From NCBI RefSeq assembly GCF_001278705.1, contig NZ_CP012600.1:1860190-1924189 (forward strand): DNA of 64,000 nt, read 5' to 3'. The stretch comes from Bacillus gobiensis (GTDB lineage Bacteria > Bacillota > Bacilli > Bacillales > Bacillaceae). The notes beneath the pieces were generated by a model. That model had not been told where the DNA came from. It did not search any database and saw only the letters and a list, made by a program, of their open reading frames with translations. Position numbers and translations under genes: made by a program. Positions 7,902-18,436 of the stretch are shown here, one piece after another; within the stretch, counting starts at the first letter, position 1; each line of letters begins with the position of its first letter.

Positions 7902-9230
7902 TTATATTTTGTTCGGAAGAGGGATTTTCCCTTTGTTGAGCAAATGATACGGGTCATTTTCTTCTTTTATCTTCATAATCTCTTCCATTCTGAGGTTATA
8001 GCCGCCGAATCCGAGTAAATATGTATGCGGGTTATTGATGGCCACGCCAATCGACTCGAAGAAATTAATAATTTCATATAGACGTTTCTTCGAGCGGTAT
8101 TGAATGATCGGCAAAGATGAAGGAATCACTTCTCCTTTGCTTTTGATATATTCAAAATGGAATTGAACCTCGTATCCAAACGCTTCCCGAATCCTATCCA
8201 TTTGTTGAAAAATAAGCTCTGACGTAAATCTCGCTTGCAGATAGGTGAGATTTTCTCCATGCTTGTGTGCCCACAACGTCGCATGATTCCAAGTAAAATC
8301 GGAAAGCTTCAATCCTTTTTGATAGCTGCTTGCCGGTATTTCAAATCCAATGTCGCCCGAGAATTCTGCAGCCAATCGTTTAAGCTTGCCAGCTGCCTCT
8401 TCTTCCACTTCGAGCATAACGATCGACTTTCCATCGCGTATATATTTTTTCAGAGGCTGGAAATGCTTCGGAATGGGCCATTCACAAACAGAAATAAGGC
8501 GTTTTATTATGGAATCATCTCGTGCCAGCTTATCACTGAAGGACACTGCCTCTTTAAAGGAAGGAAAGTAAGCGATATACTGGCCCCATTCCTGTTTCAG
8601 TTCGATGGGCAAAATGGCTTCAGTTACGATGCCTGTTGTCCCGTAATTATGGATATAATTTTGAATCTCTTCTCCTTTAATCGTTAAAAGCTTTGGTTTT
8701 TCTTCAATCGTCATCACCGTCACACCAAGGACATTTCCGTCCCAAAGGCCGCCCCATCTAATACTGCCAATACCTCCGGAGCCACCGCATAAAAATCCTC
8801 CGACTGTGGCTGTTGCATAGGTGCTTGGGAAAATGCGCAGCTCCTTGCCTTGCCGGCGAAGCTCTTTTTCCAGGATTCCCAGCTTTGTTCCCGCCTGCGC
8901 TTTGACACTAGTCTCTGATACTTCTATCATTTGATTTAATTTTGTTAAATCGATAATGATTCCACCGTGCAATGGAATAGCCTGTCCGTAATTGCCGGTG
9001 CCTGCGCCTCTTGCAGTCAGTGGTATTTTATGTTTTACAGCAAAAGAGACAACGGTTTTCAGCTCATCCACTGTATCCGGAGCTACAGCGCAATCAGCAA
9101 CTTTCTCTTTCAAAGCTTCGAATAATACAGGTGAGTACCAATAATAATCTTTTGATAGGCGATTAAGCGTCGTCTCTTTTACAATCACTTTCCTTTCACC
9201 AAGTAATGAGTTAAGCTCATTGATCCACAT
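7902..9230 (-). CDS. FAD-binding oxidase/dehydrogenase (PCMH / FAD_binding_4 family)
   Basis: Flavoprotein of 442 residues. The N-terminal PCMH-type FAD domain shows the phosphate loop TARGAGTGNYGQAIPL and the TVGGFLCGGSGGIGS segment. The C-terminal half corresponds to the substrate domain of glycolate/D-lactate oxidase relatives. No Fe-S cysteine motif is seen. The ATG at 9228-9230 is preferred because GAGGTGAAGG sits just before it; an in-frame GTG at 9239 overlaps the ATPase stop. It is an intracellular enzyme in a transport operon, so it probably oxidises the imported compound or its product. Confidence 0.85.
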   Translation of the reverse strand: MWINELNSLLGERKVIVKETTLNRLSKDYYWYSPVLFEALKEKVADCAVAPDTVDELKTVVSFAVKHKIPLTARGAGTGNYGQAIPLHGGIIIDLTKLNQMIEVSETSVKAQAGTKLGILEKELRRQGKELRIFPSTYATATVGGFLCGGSGGIGSIRWGGLWDGNVLGVTVMTIEEKPKLLTIKGEEIQNYIHNYGTTGIVTEAILPIELKQEWGQYIAYFPSFKEAVSFSDKLARDDSIIKRLISVCEWPIPKHFQPLKKYIRDGKSIVMLEVEEEAAGKLKRLAAEFSGDIGFEIPASSYQKGLKLSDFTWNHATLWAHKHGENLTYLQARFTSELIFQQMDRIREAFGYEVQFHFEYIKSKGEVIPSSLPIIQYRSKKRLYEIINFFESIGVAINNPHTYLLGFGGYNLRMEEIMKIKEENDPYHLLNKGKIPLPNKI

Positions 9231-9235
9231 AACCT

Positions 9236-10030
9236 TCACCTCACAGTTGATTTTAAATGGCGTGAAACCTTGGCAACCATATCACTAAAGGCATGGGTGG
9301 AACGGGTTTCATCTTCTCTCGGAAACGGAATTGGTACATCAAAGACAGATTCTATCTTCCCCGGACTTCCTGTCATCACGGCAACCTTTGTTGATAAATA
9401 CACCGATTCAAACACATTATGGGTGATAAACAGTACCGTCATTTTTTCTGATTCCCAAATGCGCAGCAATTCGCTTTGCAGATTTTGGCGGGTGATTTCG
9501 TCCAACGCTCCGAATGGCTCGTCCATTAACAGGAGTTTCGGCTTGGCTACAAGGGCCCTGGCAATCGAAACCCTCATTCGCATACCGCCGGACAGCTCCC
9601 TTGGCAATGATTTTCCGTAATCCTTTAAACCGACGAGCTCAAGTGCTTCGTATGCTTTCTCTTGCTTTTCCGATTTATTTATAGGGAAAAATTCGAGAGG
9701 GAGCATGACATTTTGAAGCACCGTTCGCCATGGCAAAAGTGTCGCGTCCTGAAAGACAAAGCCAATGTCAGAAGTATTCTGCCCTTTTTCTTCTCCGAAG
9801 ATTTTCAGAGATCCGTTTGTCGGTTCGATCAAGCCGGCAATCATTTTAAAGATCGTCGATTTTCCACAGCCAGATGGACCGACAAATGATATAAATTCAT
9901 TTTCTTTAATCGTTAAATTTACGTTTTGTACCGCAGTTTTTCCGGAAGCATAAATTTTAGAGACATGGTTCAGTTCGACTAAAGCTGATGTAAGATTACT
10001 CTCTTTCGTTTCCTCGATCTGTTGACTCAT
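9236..10030 (-). CDS. ABC transporter ATP-binding protein (SsuB/TauB type)
   Basis: A 264-residue ATPase with Walker A GPSGCGKST (51-59), Q-loop Q94, signature LSGGM (146-150), Walker B LLLMDEP ending at E171, and the H-loop FITHN. The sequence belongs to the nitrate/sulfonate/taurine group, matching its partner permease and NMT1-like binding protein. The stop overlaps or abuts the oxidase start, showing tight translational coupling. It energises uptake in this operon. Confidence 0.93.
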   Translation of the reverse strand: MSQQIEETKESNLTSALVELNHVSKIYASGKTAVQNVNLTIKENEFISFVGPSGCGKSTIFKMIAGLIEPTNGSLKIFGEEKGQNTSDIGFVFQDATLLPWRTVLQNVMLPLEFFPINKSEKQEKAYEALELVGLKDYGKSLPRELSGGMRMRVSIARALVAKPKLLLMDEPFGALDEITRQNLQSELLRIWESEKMTVLFITHNVFESVYLSTKVAVMTGSPGKIESVFDVPIPFPREDETRSTHAFSDMVAKVSRHLKSTVR

Positions 10031-10052
10031 GATCCCATTCCCTTCTTTTTAT

Positions 10053-10859
10053 TTACTGATTGATACGGCAAAGGTCAAAATGGCTCATTTCGAGCAAAAC
10101 TTTCGCAATTTTTATGCCTAGCTTTTCATTGAATTGCTCTCCCTTCTGTTTCGTACCTAAGCTTGCATCACCGGCAATACCTGACTCGGATATGTCCTTT
10201 GTAAGCCATGCAAAGTAGCATCCGCCCTTTAAGTAAATGTTGCTATCCTCATCGAGCTTGGGAAATTCCCGGGTGCTGTACTTCATTTGAACCCAGCTTT
10301 CCTTCAAATCAAGCACCATTGATGTCTCGACCTCCCCGCCGTGAATACCAAATTTCTGCTCTTTTTCGGAAATGACTTCAGATGTTACATCAAATGCGGT
10401 GGAATTAAGTCGGAAAACCATCAAGCCTGTTTCAATTCTGATTTCTCTTGCCATCATATTGAGAAGATCGTGATTTCCTCCATGGGAATTAAACAACACA
10501 ATTTTCTTAAATCCACTTTCACTCACACTTTTTGCAATATCCATGACGACAGCTTGAAGAGTTGCTGCTGATAAGGTTATTGTTCCGGCAAGACCAAAAT
10601 GCTCGTTGCTTTTGCCGTATGGAATTGGAGGAAGCAGCCAAACATTTTCGTTTTCCAAATGAGTAAATGCCAGGTTGAGCAGACCCTCGCCTAAAAGTGT
10701 ATCTGTATAGACTGGCAAATGAGGGCCATGCTGCTCAGTCGCTCCTATTGGCAATACAAGCAGGGCATCCTCTTTTGGCATTTCTTTTATTTGCATAGTT
10801 GTCAATCGCGGGAGAAATCGTTTTTCAAATGCAATCCCTTGGTAACGGCTGTGAATCAT
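10053..10859 (-). CDS. Creatininase-family amidohydrolase
   Basis: A 268-residue member of the creatininase fold, a family of dinuclear-metal cyclic amide hydrolases that includes creatinine amidohydrolase, formamide hydrolases and MftE. Metal-site motifs are E42-Q-H44 with D53 (LPIGATEQHGPHLPVYTD), NSH126GGNH130, and HGGE176-V-E178. It is the first gene of the operon and has GAGGAGG upstream of its ATG. With a CodA-like deaminase downstream, a route that opens a small nitrogen ring and then deaminates it is plausible. True creatininase activity is not proven by these motifs. Confidence 0.85.
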   Translation of the reverse strand: MIHSRYQGIAFEKRFLPRLTTMQIKEMPKEDALLVLPIGATEQHGPHLPVYTDTLLGEGLLNLAFTHLENENVWLLPPIPYGKSNEHFGLAGTITLSAATLQAVVMDIAKSVSESGFKKIVLFNSHGGNHDLLNMMAREIRIETGLMVFRLNSTAFDVTSEVISEKEQKFGIHGGEVETSMVLDLKESWVQMKYSTREFPKLDEDSNIYLKGGCYFAWLTKDISESGIAGDASLGTKQKGEQFNEKLGIKIAKVLLEMSHFDLCRINQ

Positions 10860-10976
10860 TTGTCTTGCCTCCTCATATTAGAATGTCAAGATCACTGGCA
10901 GGAATGATTACAGCGTAATATAGTCTTACTATTCAGACATATTGTTCGTAAGATTTCCTTTCAATAAATGGCTATA

Positions 10977-10994
10977 TTTGTATAGTTGTACAAA
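10977..10994 (-). promoter_or_regulatory. Candidate GntR-type operator upstream of the creatininase operon
   Basis: TTTGTATAGTTGTACAAA is an imperfect inverted repeat with TTTGTA and TACAAA arms, about 120 bp upstream of the operon start. It resembles TTGTA-n-TACAA sites of GntR regulators. No regulator gene is adjacent. Confidence 0.35.
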
Positions 10995-11051
10995 AAGATA
11001 TCTATGATTTAGAGAAAATAACAATTGAGAATGAAAAAAAAAAGAACAACT

Positions 11052-11080
11052 CGCAGTCGGTCTCTTTAAAGAGACTGCAG
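11052..11080 (-). terminator. Terminator of the 59-codon ORF
   Basis: GTCTCTTTAAAGAGAC is a perfect palindrome (11060-11075) extended by GCAG/CTGC. On the minus strand a long T tract follows after a few bases. It lies shortly past the stop at 11099. Confidence 0.6.
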
Positions 11081-11098
11081 CTACTCTTTTTTTCGTCG

Positions 11099-11278
11099 TT
11101 AATACCAATATGGCGGTATAATATTTGCCCTCTCTATAGCCTGAAGCCTTTTTAATCTATATGGATTGCCATACCCATGCTTAAATGAATGCGGCATAGA
11201 GGCATATCCGTGTCCGATTGAAGCTATCCGTTTATTAGGTCCGTTCCCATACATCAATGAATCACCCGCATCTTTCAT
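11099..11278 (-). CDS. Small hypothetical protein (59 aa)
   Basis: Starts MKDAGDSLMYGNGP and ends IIPPYWY, with many Gly, His and Tyr residues and no hydrophobic segment. The ATG at 11276-11278 has AGGA 8 nt upstream; a TTG six codons earlier is the alternative. A terminator follows directly, which supports a real transcript. I do not recognise the family. Composition suggests a spore or coat-associated small protein, but this is only an impression. Confidence 0.45.
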   Translation of the reverse strand: MKDAGDSLMYGNGPNKRIASIGHGYASMPHSFKHGYGNPYRLKRLQAIERANIIPPYWY

Positions 11279-11335
11279 TTTTACTATCCTATGCAATAAT
11301 GAGAAATGCGGGAATGGCTTTTGACCGATTATTCG

Positions 11336-11395
11336 CTAAACCTGGTCCTTCTCCATAGTATAACTTGCTAGTAGCTCCATTTTAATGACCTGCAT
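11336..11395 (-). pseudogene. Possible frameshifted small ORF (19 codons as read)
   Basis: A very strong ribosome site AAGGAGAGG precedes ATG at 11393-11395, but the frame stops after 19 codons (MQVIKMELLASYTMEKDQV). The other frame in the same stretch reads KLYYGEGPGLANNRSKAIPA, whose YGEGP recalls YGNGP in the next ORF downstream. A frameshifted paralogue of that ORF is possible, or a short genuine peptide. Confidence 0.3.
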
Positions 11396-11434
11396 AATAT
11401 CCTCTCCTTCTTAATATTTTGCCCTCTTTGGCAT

Positions 11435-11584
11435 TTATCGGATGTTGTAGTAATTCATGTTGCGAATTTGTTTGTCTTTCATTTCCTCATAAATTCGTTG
11501 AACTTCCAATTCTCGTTCGTACTCTTCGGCACTTTTAAATCGCCTGTGAATCGTTAATGTTAAAAAAAATAGGTTAATTGTCAT
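11435..11584 (-). CDS. yrzI: YrzI-family small protein (49 aa)
   Basis: MTINLFFLTLTIHRRFKSAE opens a 49-residue protein with a short hydrophobic N-terminus and a charged, Glu/Arg-rich helical C-terminus (ERELEVQRIYEEMKDKQ). This is the pattern of the Bacillus small protein family YrzI. GGGAGGTGA lies just upstream of the ATG at 11582-11584. It is downstream of yrhC on the same strand, as expected from B. subtilis synteny. The function is unknown. A set of alternative hairpins lies between it and the short ORF upstream. Confidence 0.8.
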   Translation of the reverse strand: MTINLFFLTLTIHRRFKSAEEYERELEVQRIYEEMKDKQIRNMNYYNIR

Positions 11585-11615
11585 ATCGCTCACCTCCCTT
11601 CAAGTAAATCAAACA

Positions 11616-11771
11616 GCCCGCTCCTGAGTTTCTTCCTGCGGGCATAAAAAATCCGCAGGAGAAGTTCTATCGGCCTGCGGAGGAGTTTTTCGCGAATGTT
11701 TTCAATCTTATTAAACGCAAGTGTGCCTTTCATTAGCCTCGGTTAAGGAAGGGCACCAATTCTCCCGCAGG
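11616..11771 (-). promoter_or_regulatory. Attenuator-like alternating hairpins before yrzI
   Basis: Minus-strand segments A (11761-11771, CCTGCGGGAGA), B (11674-11685, ending TCCGCAGG), C (11652-11662, containing CCTGCGGA), D (11634-11644, containing CCCGCAGG) and E (11616-11621, GCGGGC) can pair as B:C, A:B, C:D, A:D or D:E. B:C is followed by T6 and looks like an intrinsic terminator. A lies inside the upstream 37-codon ORF. The sequence shows the complementarity; regulation is inference. Confidence 0.5.
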
Positions 11772-11824
11772 TTGAATAAAAACGTATTTAATTGGGTATG
11801 TTTTACAAATTTAATCTTCTTCAT
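11711..11824 (-). CDS. Short ORF / putative leader peptide (37 aa)
   Basis: Starts MKKIKFVKHTQ and ends ERHTCV. The ribosome site TAAGGAGG is 9 nt upstream of the ATG at 11822-11824, and another in-frame ATG is two codons earlier. The peptide is basic, has two cysteines and no recognisable domain. Segment A of the downstream hairpin set is within it, so it could act as a leader peptide coupling translation to termination before yrzI. It may also simply encode a small protein. Confidence 0.45.
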   Translation of the reverse strand: MKKIKFVKHTQLNTFLFNLRENWCPSLTEANERHTCV

Positions 11825-11939
11825 TTTCATCAACCTCCTTAGCTAATTTTTTTCTTACTTAGTAAGTATATCCAACAGTTTCCTTTTTGTAAACGTGATT
11901 TTTAAAAAATAGACACATTTGTGCTCTTGACACAAAAAA

Positions 11940-11974
11940 CCGGCTTCAATGAGATTTTTTCTCATGAAAGCCGG
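11940..11974 (-). terminator. Terminator of the mtnN-mccAB-yrhC operon
   Basis: CCGGCTTTCATGAGA pairs with TCTCATTGAAGCCGG around a short A-rich loop, followed on the minus strand by T6. It lies 6 nt after the yrhC stop. Confidence 0.9.
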
Positions 11975-11980
11975 ATGAAT

Positions 11981-12214
11981 TCATTCATCTTCTGCTTTTT
12001 CTAATTGTTTCTTATAATGCAAGGATCTCTTTACGCATAAAAAAGAGGCAGCAATAAACAAACAATCAACAAATAGTAAAAGATTTTTTTTCTCTATGTT
12101 TAATTCCTGATTCGGAAGAACGGATCCAATATATAAAAACGCGCTGATCGCAAGCAAAGTAAACGCAAATTGCTTGTAATCCTCCGCGAGTGACTTCAGT
12201 TGTTTTGCATTCAA
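11981..12214 (-). CDS. yrhC: YrhC family membrane protein
   Basis: A 77-residue protein with two hydrophobic segments (FAFTLLAISAFLYIGSVLP and LLLFVDCLFIAASFLCV) and a charged C-terminus, as in B. subtilis YrhC. Start is TTG at 12212-12214 with AGGTGAGG upstream. It is the last gene of the cysteine-recycling operon, 75 nt after mccB. Its role is unknown; the conserved position suggests a link to sulfur amino-acid metabolism. Confidence 0.85.
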   Translation of the reverse strand: MNAKQLKSLAEDYKQFAFTLLAISAFLYIGSVLPNQELNIEKKNLLLFVDCLFIAASFLCVKRSLHYKKQLEKAEDE

Positions 12215-12289
12215 GCTTCCTCACCTGCCAATCATAAGTTTTATACAGGTAAGAGTAACATAGATTTAAAGGATGAAAGACTAGAAAAT

Positions 12290-14361
<2,072 letters not shown>

Positions 14362-14410
14362 CTCCTCCTTCACAAATTAACAGGGAGAAAAGAGGAAGCC
14401 CTCCCTCTCC

Positions 14411-15103
14411 TTATAATTGCTCAAGCATTCTTTTTACGAGCTGAGTAGAATTTGCTGCGGCGGTTTCTAAAAATTGTTCGAATGAAATTTCCGATTCTTT
14501 CCCGGCGATATCAGATAACGACCGAATAACGACAAATGGCGTTTTAAATTGGCAGCACACCTGTGCAACAGCAGCCGCTTCCATCTCTACAGCATACAAA
14601 TCTGGGAATTTGCTGCGAATAAAGTTTACACGTTCAGGATCATTCATAAATGAATCGCCTGTCGCAATTGTACCTTTAACCACTTGTAACGGCTTTAGTG
14701 TTTCTGCTCCTTTTTCCGCCAACATAATAAGCCGGTCATCTGCTGCAAAAGCTGCCGGCATCCCGGGAACCTGGCCGTACTCATAGTTAAACACAGTGAC
14801 ATCCACGTCATGATGCCGCACATCACTTGAAATAATAACGTCCCCTACATTCAGTGTATGGTGAAACCCTCCGGCTGAGCCTGTGTTAATAACAAAATCC
14901 GGCTGATAATGATCAAGCAAAAGTGTAGTGCTCACTGCCGCATTCACCTTACCGATACCAGATTTTAACAGGACAACCTCTTTATCTTGGTAACGCCCGC
15001 TCGTAAACTCATATCCTGTTAACACTTCCTGCTTCGTGAATTTAAGACTGTCTCTAAGAATAGAAACCTCTTCCTCCATTGCTCCAATAACCGCTATTTT
15101 CAT
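14411..15103 (-). CDS. mtnN: 5'-methylthioadenosine/S-adenosylhomocysteine nucleosidase
   Basis: Hydrolyses MTA and SAH to adenine plus methylthioribose or ribosylhomocysteine. The 230-residue product has the nucleosidase motifs [22 protein letters not shown], the substrate-binding [12 protein letters not shown] and the catalytic Asp in RSLSDIAG. The ATG at 15101-15103 is chosen because AAAGGA is 8 nt upstream; an ATG three codons before is too near that site. It heads the mccAB operon here because yrrT, which precedes it in B. subtilis, is missing. Confidence 0.95.
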   Translation of the reverse strand: MKIAVIGAMEEEVSILRDSLKFTKQEVLTGYEFTSGRYQDKEVVLLKSGIGKVNAAVSTTLLLDHYQPDFVINTGSAGGFHHTLNVGDVIISSDVRHHDVDVTVFNYEYGQVPGMPAAFAADDRLIMLAEKGAETLKPLQVVKGTIATGDSFMNDPERVNFIRSKFPDLYAVEMEAAAVAQVCCQFKTPFVVIRSLSDIAGKESEISFEQFLETAAANSTQLVKRMLEQL

Positions 15104-15170
15104 ATATTTCATCCTTTCTTGGCATACATTACTAGTTTATTTACGACATCTTTTTCTATATGTACGGAAA

Positions 15171-15197
15171 AAACCGATGCGTTTCGCATCAGTTTTT
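15171..15197 (-). terminator. Terminator after yrrS
   Basis: ACTGATGCG and CGCATCGGT form a 9-bp stem with a 3-nt loop, followed by T6 on the minus strand. It separates pbpI-yrrS from mtnN. Confidence 0.88.
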
Positions 15198-15874
15198 TAA
15201 GATTTTAATTTTTCAACCTTAGTCGGCTTCCATCCATTCCCGTCTTCCCATGTGATTTCAACCTTATATTTTTCTCCACTTTCTTTATCTTTAATTGTTC
15301 CTTTTGCGTCCTGAGGTCCGCCGTTATTCCCTAGCCATACAACGGTCATTTTATCCTCAGATACTCCTGTTGCATACGACATCGCTTTCAGCATTTCTGC
15401 CCAATCCTTTGAACTATCGTCATACGTTGCTACGTGATCGCCAGTCTGCTCGGTCCCTACCGCTTTCCACTCCGGATTCACGATCGTCTGCTCAACATCA
15501 GAAGAAGATCCGCCTTCGGTAACTTTTGCTCCGGCAAACGGGTCATCACTGTCTGATTTATCGCTGTTGCCTTCATCGTTATCTTTATCAGCTTGATCAT
15601 CTTGATCATTTGCTGTCTCGTTTGAATCATCGTTTGAGCCTGGATCTTCTCCGCCAGACTGATTCTTATCATCCGATGCAGGTGCACTTGATTCATTTTC
15701 TTGATTGGTGGTTGCCTGCTCATTTGAAGGTGGATTCCTTAAAAGCTGTGAAGCAACCAAAACAATTAATATCGCAACAATTCCAATTAATATGTTAAGG
15801 ACAAAATTTGCTTTTCTCCGCTTATCTTGTTTCTCATAGCGGGATGAACGATTTTCTTCCAATTTCGTATACAC
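15197..15874 (-). CDS. yrrS: YrrS family protein (DUF1510)
   Basis: A 225-residue single-pass membrane protein. A basic N-terminus is followed by one TM segment (VLNILIGIVAILIVLVA), an Asp/Asn/Glu-rich low-complexity linker near residues 50-120, and a C-terminal DUF1510 domain with NPEWKAVGT and WEDGNGWKP, probably outside the cell. Start may be GTG at 15874 or TTG at 15862, and both have purine-rich upstream sites. It follows pbpI as in B. subtilis, suggesting a cell-wall role. Confidence 0.85.
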   Translation of the reverse strand: MYTKLEENRSSRYEKQDKRRKANFVLNILIGIVAILIVLVASQLLRNPPSNEQATTNQENESSAPASDDKNQSGGEDPGSNDDSNETANDQDDQADKDNDEGNSDKSDSDDPFAGAKVTEGGSSSDVEQTIVNPEWKAVGTEQTGDHVATYDDSSKDWAEMLKAMSYATGVSEDKMTVVWLGNNGGPQDAKGTIKDKESGEKYKVEITWEDGNGWKPTKVEKLKS

Positions 15875-15926
15875 TCCTTTTCCCTCTTGCCTTACACCTT
15901 ATTCTATCATTTATAAACAAGTAGTT

Positions 15927-17669
15927 CTATTTCTGCCCATTTTCAATTTCATAAACCTTTTTAACATAGTCATAGTACACAGGGTTAGTTGCCGCTTGTT
16001 CACTTGTAGTATCCATATGAACGACAACTAGGGCATATTTGGGCTGGTCGGCAGGAAAATAGCCGGCAAACCACTTATGGTATAACTTTTTCCCCTGATC
16101 ATTCTTCAAGCCGGTTTCAGCGGTACCCGATTTTCCGGCAACCTGATACGGAAGATCTTGAAACCTTCTACCCGTGCCATTTTCTGAAGTAACCACCTGC
16201 CTAAGGAGCTTTTGCATTTTTTGGACGGTGTAACGATCGAGCTGTTTCCCCGGCATTTTTTGCTCCTTGAATGTATACATCGTCGTATTATTTTTATAGT
16301 TTATTTTCTCAACTAGGCGAATTTGTTCTTTTTCCCCGCCTCTTGCAATCGTTGCCATCATATTTGCCGCTTGAAGAGGTGTGATTTTGACATCCTTTTG
16401 GCCAATAGCCGTTTGATCAATGGCTTTTTTAATTCGTTTGTCATTTTCGTCTTTCCAAATCATGCTTTTCGGCTCGTTGTACAATTGCCTGAAATTTTCC
16501 TGATGATAAAGAGTTCCTTCCCATCCAACATTTTGTGTCAGTGTCAGCTTTTCCGCCATATCCTCAATCGCATCCTGATTGCGGGTTGTCATTTCTTCAG
16601 CAAGCTGTGTAAACGTATAATTACAGCTCTCGGCAAAGCTTTCTTCAAAGGAGAGCCTTCCTTTATCGTCGCCTTGCTCTCCGTACAGGTTCAAATTGCA
16701 ATCGTACGTCTTTGATGGCTGATCGAGCCCGTTTTCAATAGCTGCAGCGGCAATCACTGTTTTAAATACAGAGCCGGGATAAACAGGGGAGAGCATAAGA
16801 TTTTGCATTGTCATTTGATCAGACATGTTCACATCCGGCTTACTGGCCATTGCCGCGATACTGCTATTTTCAATATCAACCAGGACTGCGCCCCCTTTCG
16901 TCAATTGATAGTCTCTTAGTACTGCTTCCAGTGATTCCTGCAGCTTTTTATTCAGTGTCGTCTGAATTTTCAGCGGATAAAAGGCATTGGCTTCCGCACT
17001 ATATTTGACGTCCATACCGAACAAAGGGTTTCCTTTTCCGTCAACATGATATAAAAGCTTCGTTTCGGTTTCAGGGAGCAAAAATTCGTCAAATGTCCGT
17101 TCCAAGCCGCTAGTACCTACTTCCGTTCGAATGGACAAATCTTTTTTGTCCGGGTATTTAGCCCTCAGCAGTCCAGGATCTTCATTTGTGACTCCTAATG
17201 CATGCATCGCAAGCCTTTCGTTTATTTTTTCTTCCATATATACACCATATATGCCGACAGCCTTTAAGTTATTTATATCTTTAATGGACTGATCGGTAAT
17301 CTTTTCTTCTAGAACGACAGGCTTTTTTGCATCTGACAACAGGTCATTCAGCCTGTTTTCATCGATGTGAAGAATCTCAGAAGCTTGCCGGATCAGGTCG
17401 GGCTGATCTTTGATAAAAGGAAAAGCTATGACAGCAGGCTTTTCTTTTATAGATAGAGATTCACCATTTCTATCTATAAAGGATCCCCTTCCGTCTGAAA
17501 TTACGACTTCTTCTGTTCGCTGCCTGACGCTTTCCTGCAACAAATTCACCTTCAGCTTGGAAAAGGATTCAGTCGAAATTAACTGGATATCGATCAATCT
17601 ATAGATAAGAATGAGAAAGAACAATATGAAAACAATCAAAACCAGCTTTACTCGATTAAACGATTTCAT
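15927..17669 (-). CDS. pbpI: Penicillin-binding protein, class B (PbpI)
   Basis: A transpeptidase of 580 residues anchored by one N-terminal TM ([20 protein letters not shown]). The dimerisation domain precedes the penicillin-binding domain with SVFK (active-site serine), the SCN motif in ESCNYTF and KSGTAET. It cross-links peptidoglycan stem peptides outside the membrane. The ATG at 17667-17669 is chosen because GAGGTG lies 7 nt upstream. That ribosome site forms part of a hairpin after greA. Confidence 0.92.
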   Translation of the reverse strand: MKSFNRVKLVLIVFILFFLILIYRLIDIQLISTESFSKLKVNLLQESVRQRTEEVVISDGRGSFIDRNGESLSIKEKPAVIAFPFIKDQPDLIRQASEILHIDENRLNDLLSDAKKPVVLEEKITDQSIKDINNLKAVGIYGVYMEEKINERLAMHALGVTNEDPGLLRAKYPDKKDLSIRTEVGTSGLERTFDEFLLPETETKLLYHVDGKGNPLFGMDVKYSAEANAFYPLKIQTTLNKKLQESLEAVLRDYQLTKGGAVLVDIENSSIAAMASKPDVNMSDQMTMQNLMLSPVYPGSVFKTVIAAAAIENGLDQPSKTYDCNLNLYGEQGDDKGRLSFEESFAESCNYTFTQLAEEMTTRNQDAIEDMAEKLTLTQNVGWEGTLYHQENFRQLYNEPKSMIWKDENDKRIKKAIDQTAIGQKDVKITPLQAANMMATIARGGEKEQIRLVEKINYKNNTTMYTFKEQKMPGKQLDRYTVQKMQKLLRQVVTSENGTGRRFQDLPYQVAGKSGTAETGLKNDQGKKLYHKWFAGYFPADQPKYALVVVHMDTTSEQAATNPVYYDYVKKVYEIENGQK

Positions 17670-17678
17670 ACAAAAACA

Positions 17679-17701
17679 CCTCATCCACATTGTGGACGAG
17701 G
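17679..17701 (-). terminator. greA terminator hairpin overlapping the pbpI ribosome site
   Basis: CCTCGTCCAC and GTGGATGAGG form a nearly perfect 10-bp stem with a 3-nt loop, followed by TGTTTTTG. The 3' arm contains the GAGG used as the Shine-Dalgarno of pbpI, so in readthrough RNA this site would be paired. Confidence 0.7.
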
Positions 17702-17720
17702 CTAAGCGATCATAAACCCT

Positions 17721-18197
17721 TTAAGAGATTTTTATGATTTTAACAAACATTTCTCCGCCTGGAGTTTGAACCGTCACCTGATCGCTCACTTGCTTTCCGA
17801 GCAGGCTTTTGGCAATTGGTGAATCGTTCGAGATTTTGCCCTCAAACGGATCTGCTTCCGCACTTCCTACGATGGTATACGATTCTTCTTCTCCATCCGG
17901 TAATTCTACGAATGTTACCGTTTTACCGAGACCGACTATATTTGAATTTGTCACATCATCCTCAATGATTCTCGCATTGCGGATCATGTTTTCCAAAGTA
18001 GTAATTCGTCCTTCTACAAATGCTTGTTCTTCTTTTGCGGAATCGTACTCAGAGTTTTCGGAAAGGTCTCCAAAGCTCCGTGCTACTTTTATTCGTTCCA
18101 CAACTTCTTTACGTTTCACTGTTTTTAAATATTCAAGCTCTTGTTCGAGCTTTTGTTTTCCTTCTTCTGTCATAGGATATTCTTTCTCTTGTGCCAT
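17721..18197 (-). CDS. greA: Transcription elongation factor GreA
   Basis: Length 158 residues, the family norm. It has an N-terminal antiparallel coiled coil ([20 protein letters not shown]) with acidic tip and a C-terminal FKBP-like domain. Conserved [19 protein letters not shown] and [16 protein letters not shown] are present. It enters the RNA polymerase secondary channel and stimulates cleavage of backtracked transcripts. GAAGGAG precedes the ATG. Confidence 0.97.
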   Translation of the reverse strand: MAQEKEYPMTEEGKQKLEQELEYLKTVKRKEVVERIKVARSFGDLSENSEYDSAKEEQAFVEGRITTLENMIRNARIIEDDVTNSNIVGLGKTVTFVELPDGEEESYTIVGSAEADPFEGKISNDSPIAKSLLGKQVSDQVTVQTPGGEMFVKIIKIS

Positions 18198-18268
18198 TTT
18201 CCTTCACTCCTTCTGGTTGGTCGCTCATCACTTGTATTATGTATGAGAGCACAGCCTTAAATATACAA

Positions 18269-18294
18269 GAATGAGGACACCAATGTCCTCGTTC
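18269..18294 (-). terminator. Terminator after udk
   Basis: GAACGAGGACA and TGTCCTCATTC form an 11-bp stem with one G-T pair and a short loop, followed by a T-rich tail on the minus strand. About 140 bp separate it from the udk stop at 18437, with no gene between. Confidence 0.65.
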
Positions 18295-18436
18295 TTCTCT
18301 CCCATATTAATGAATTTTATGTTAGCTTAAATTGTTAAATCATGCAATTAAAAAAACATCCTTGAAAGATATTTTTTCATACCTTTCCAACCTATACATA
18401 ATATGGACTTTTGCAGAGATTGTATATGCTATTGTT

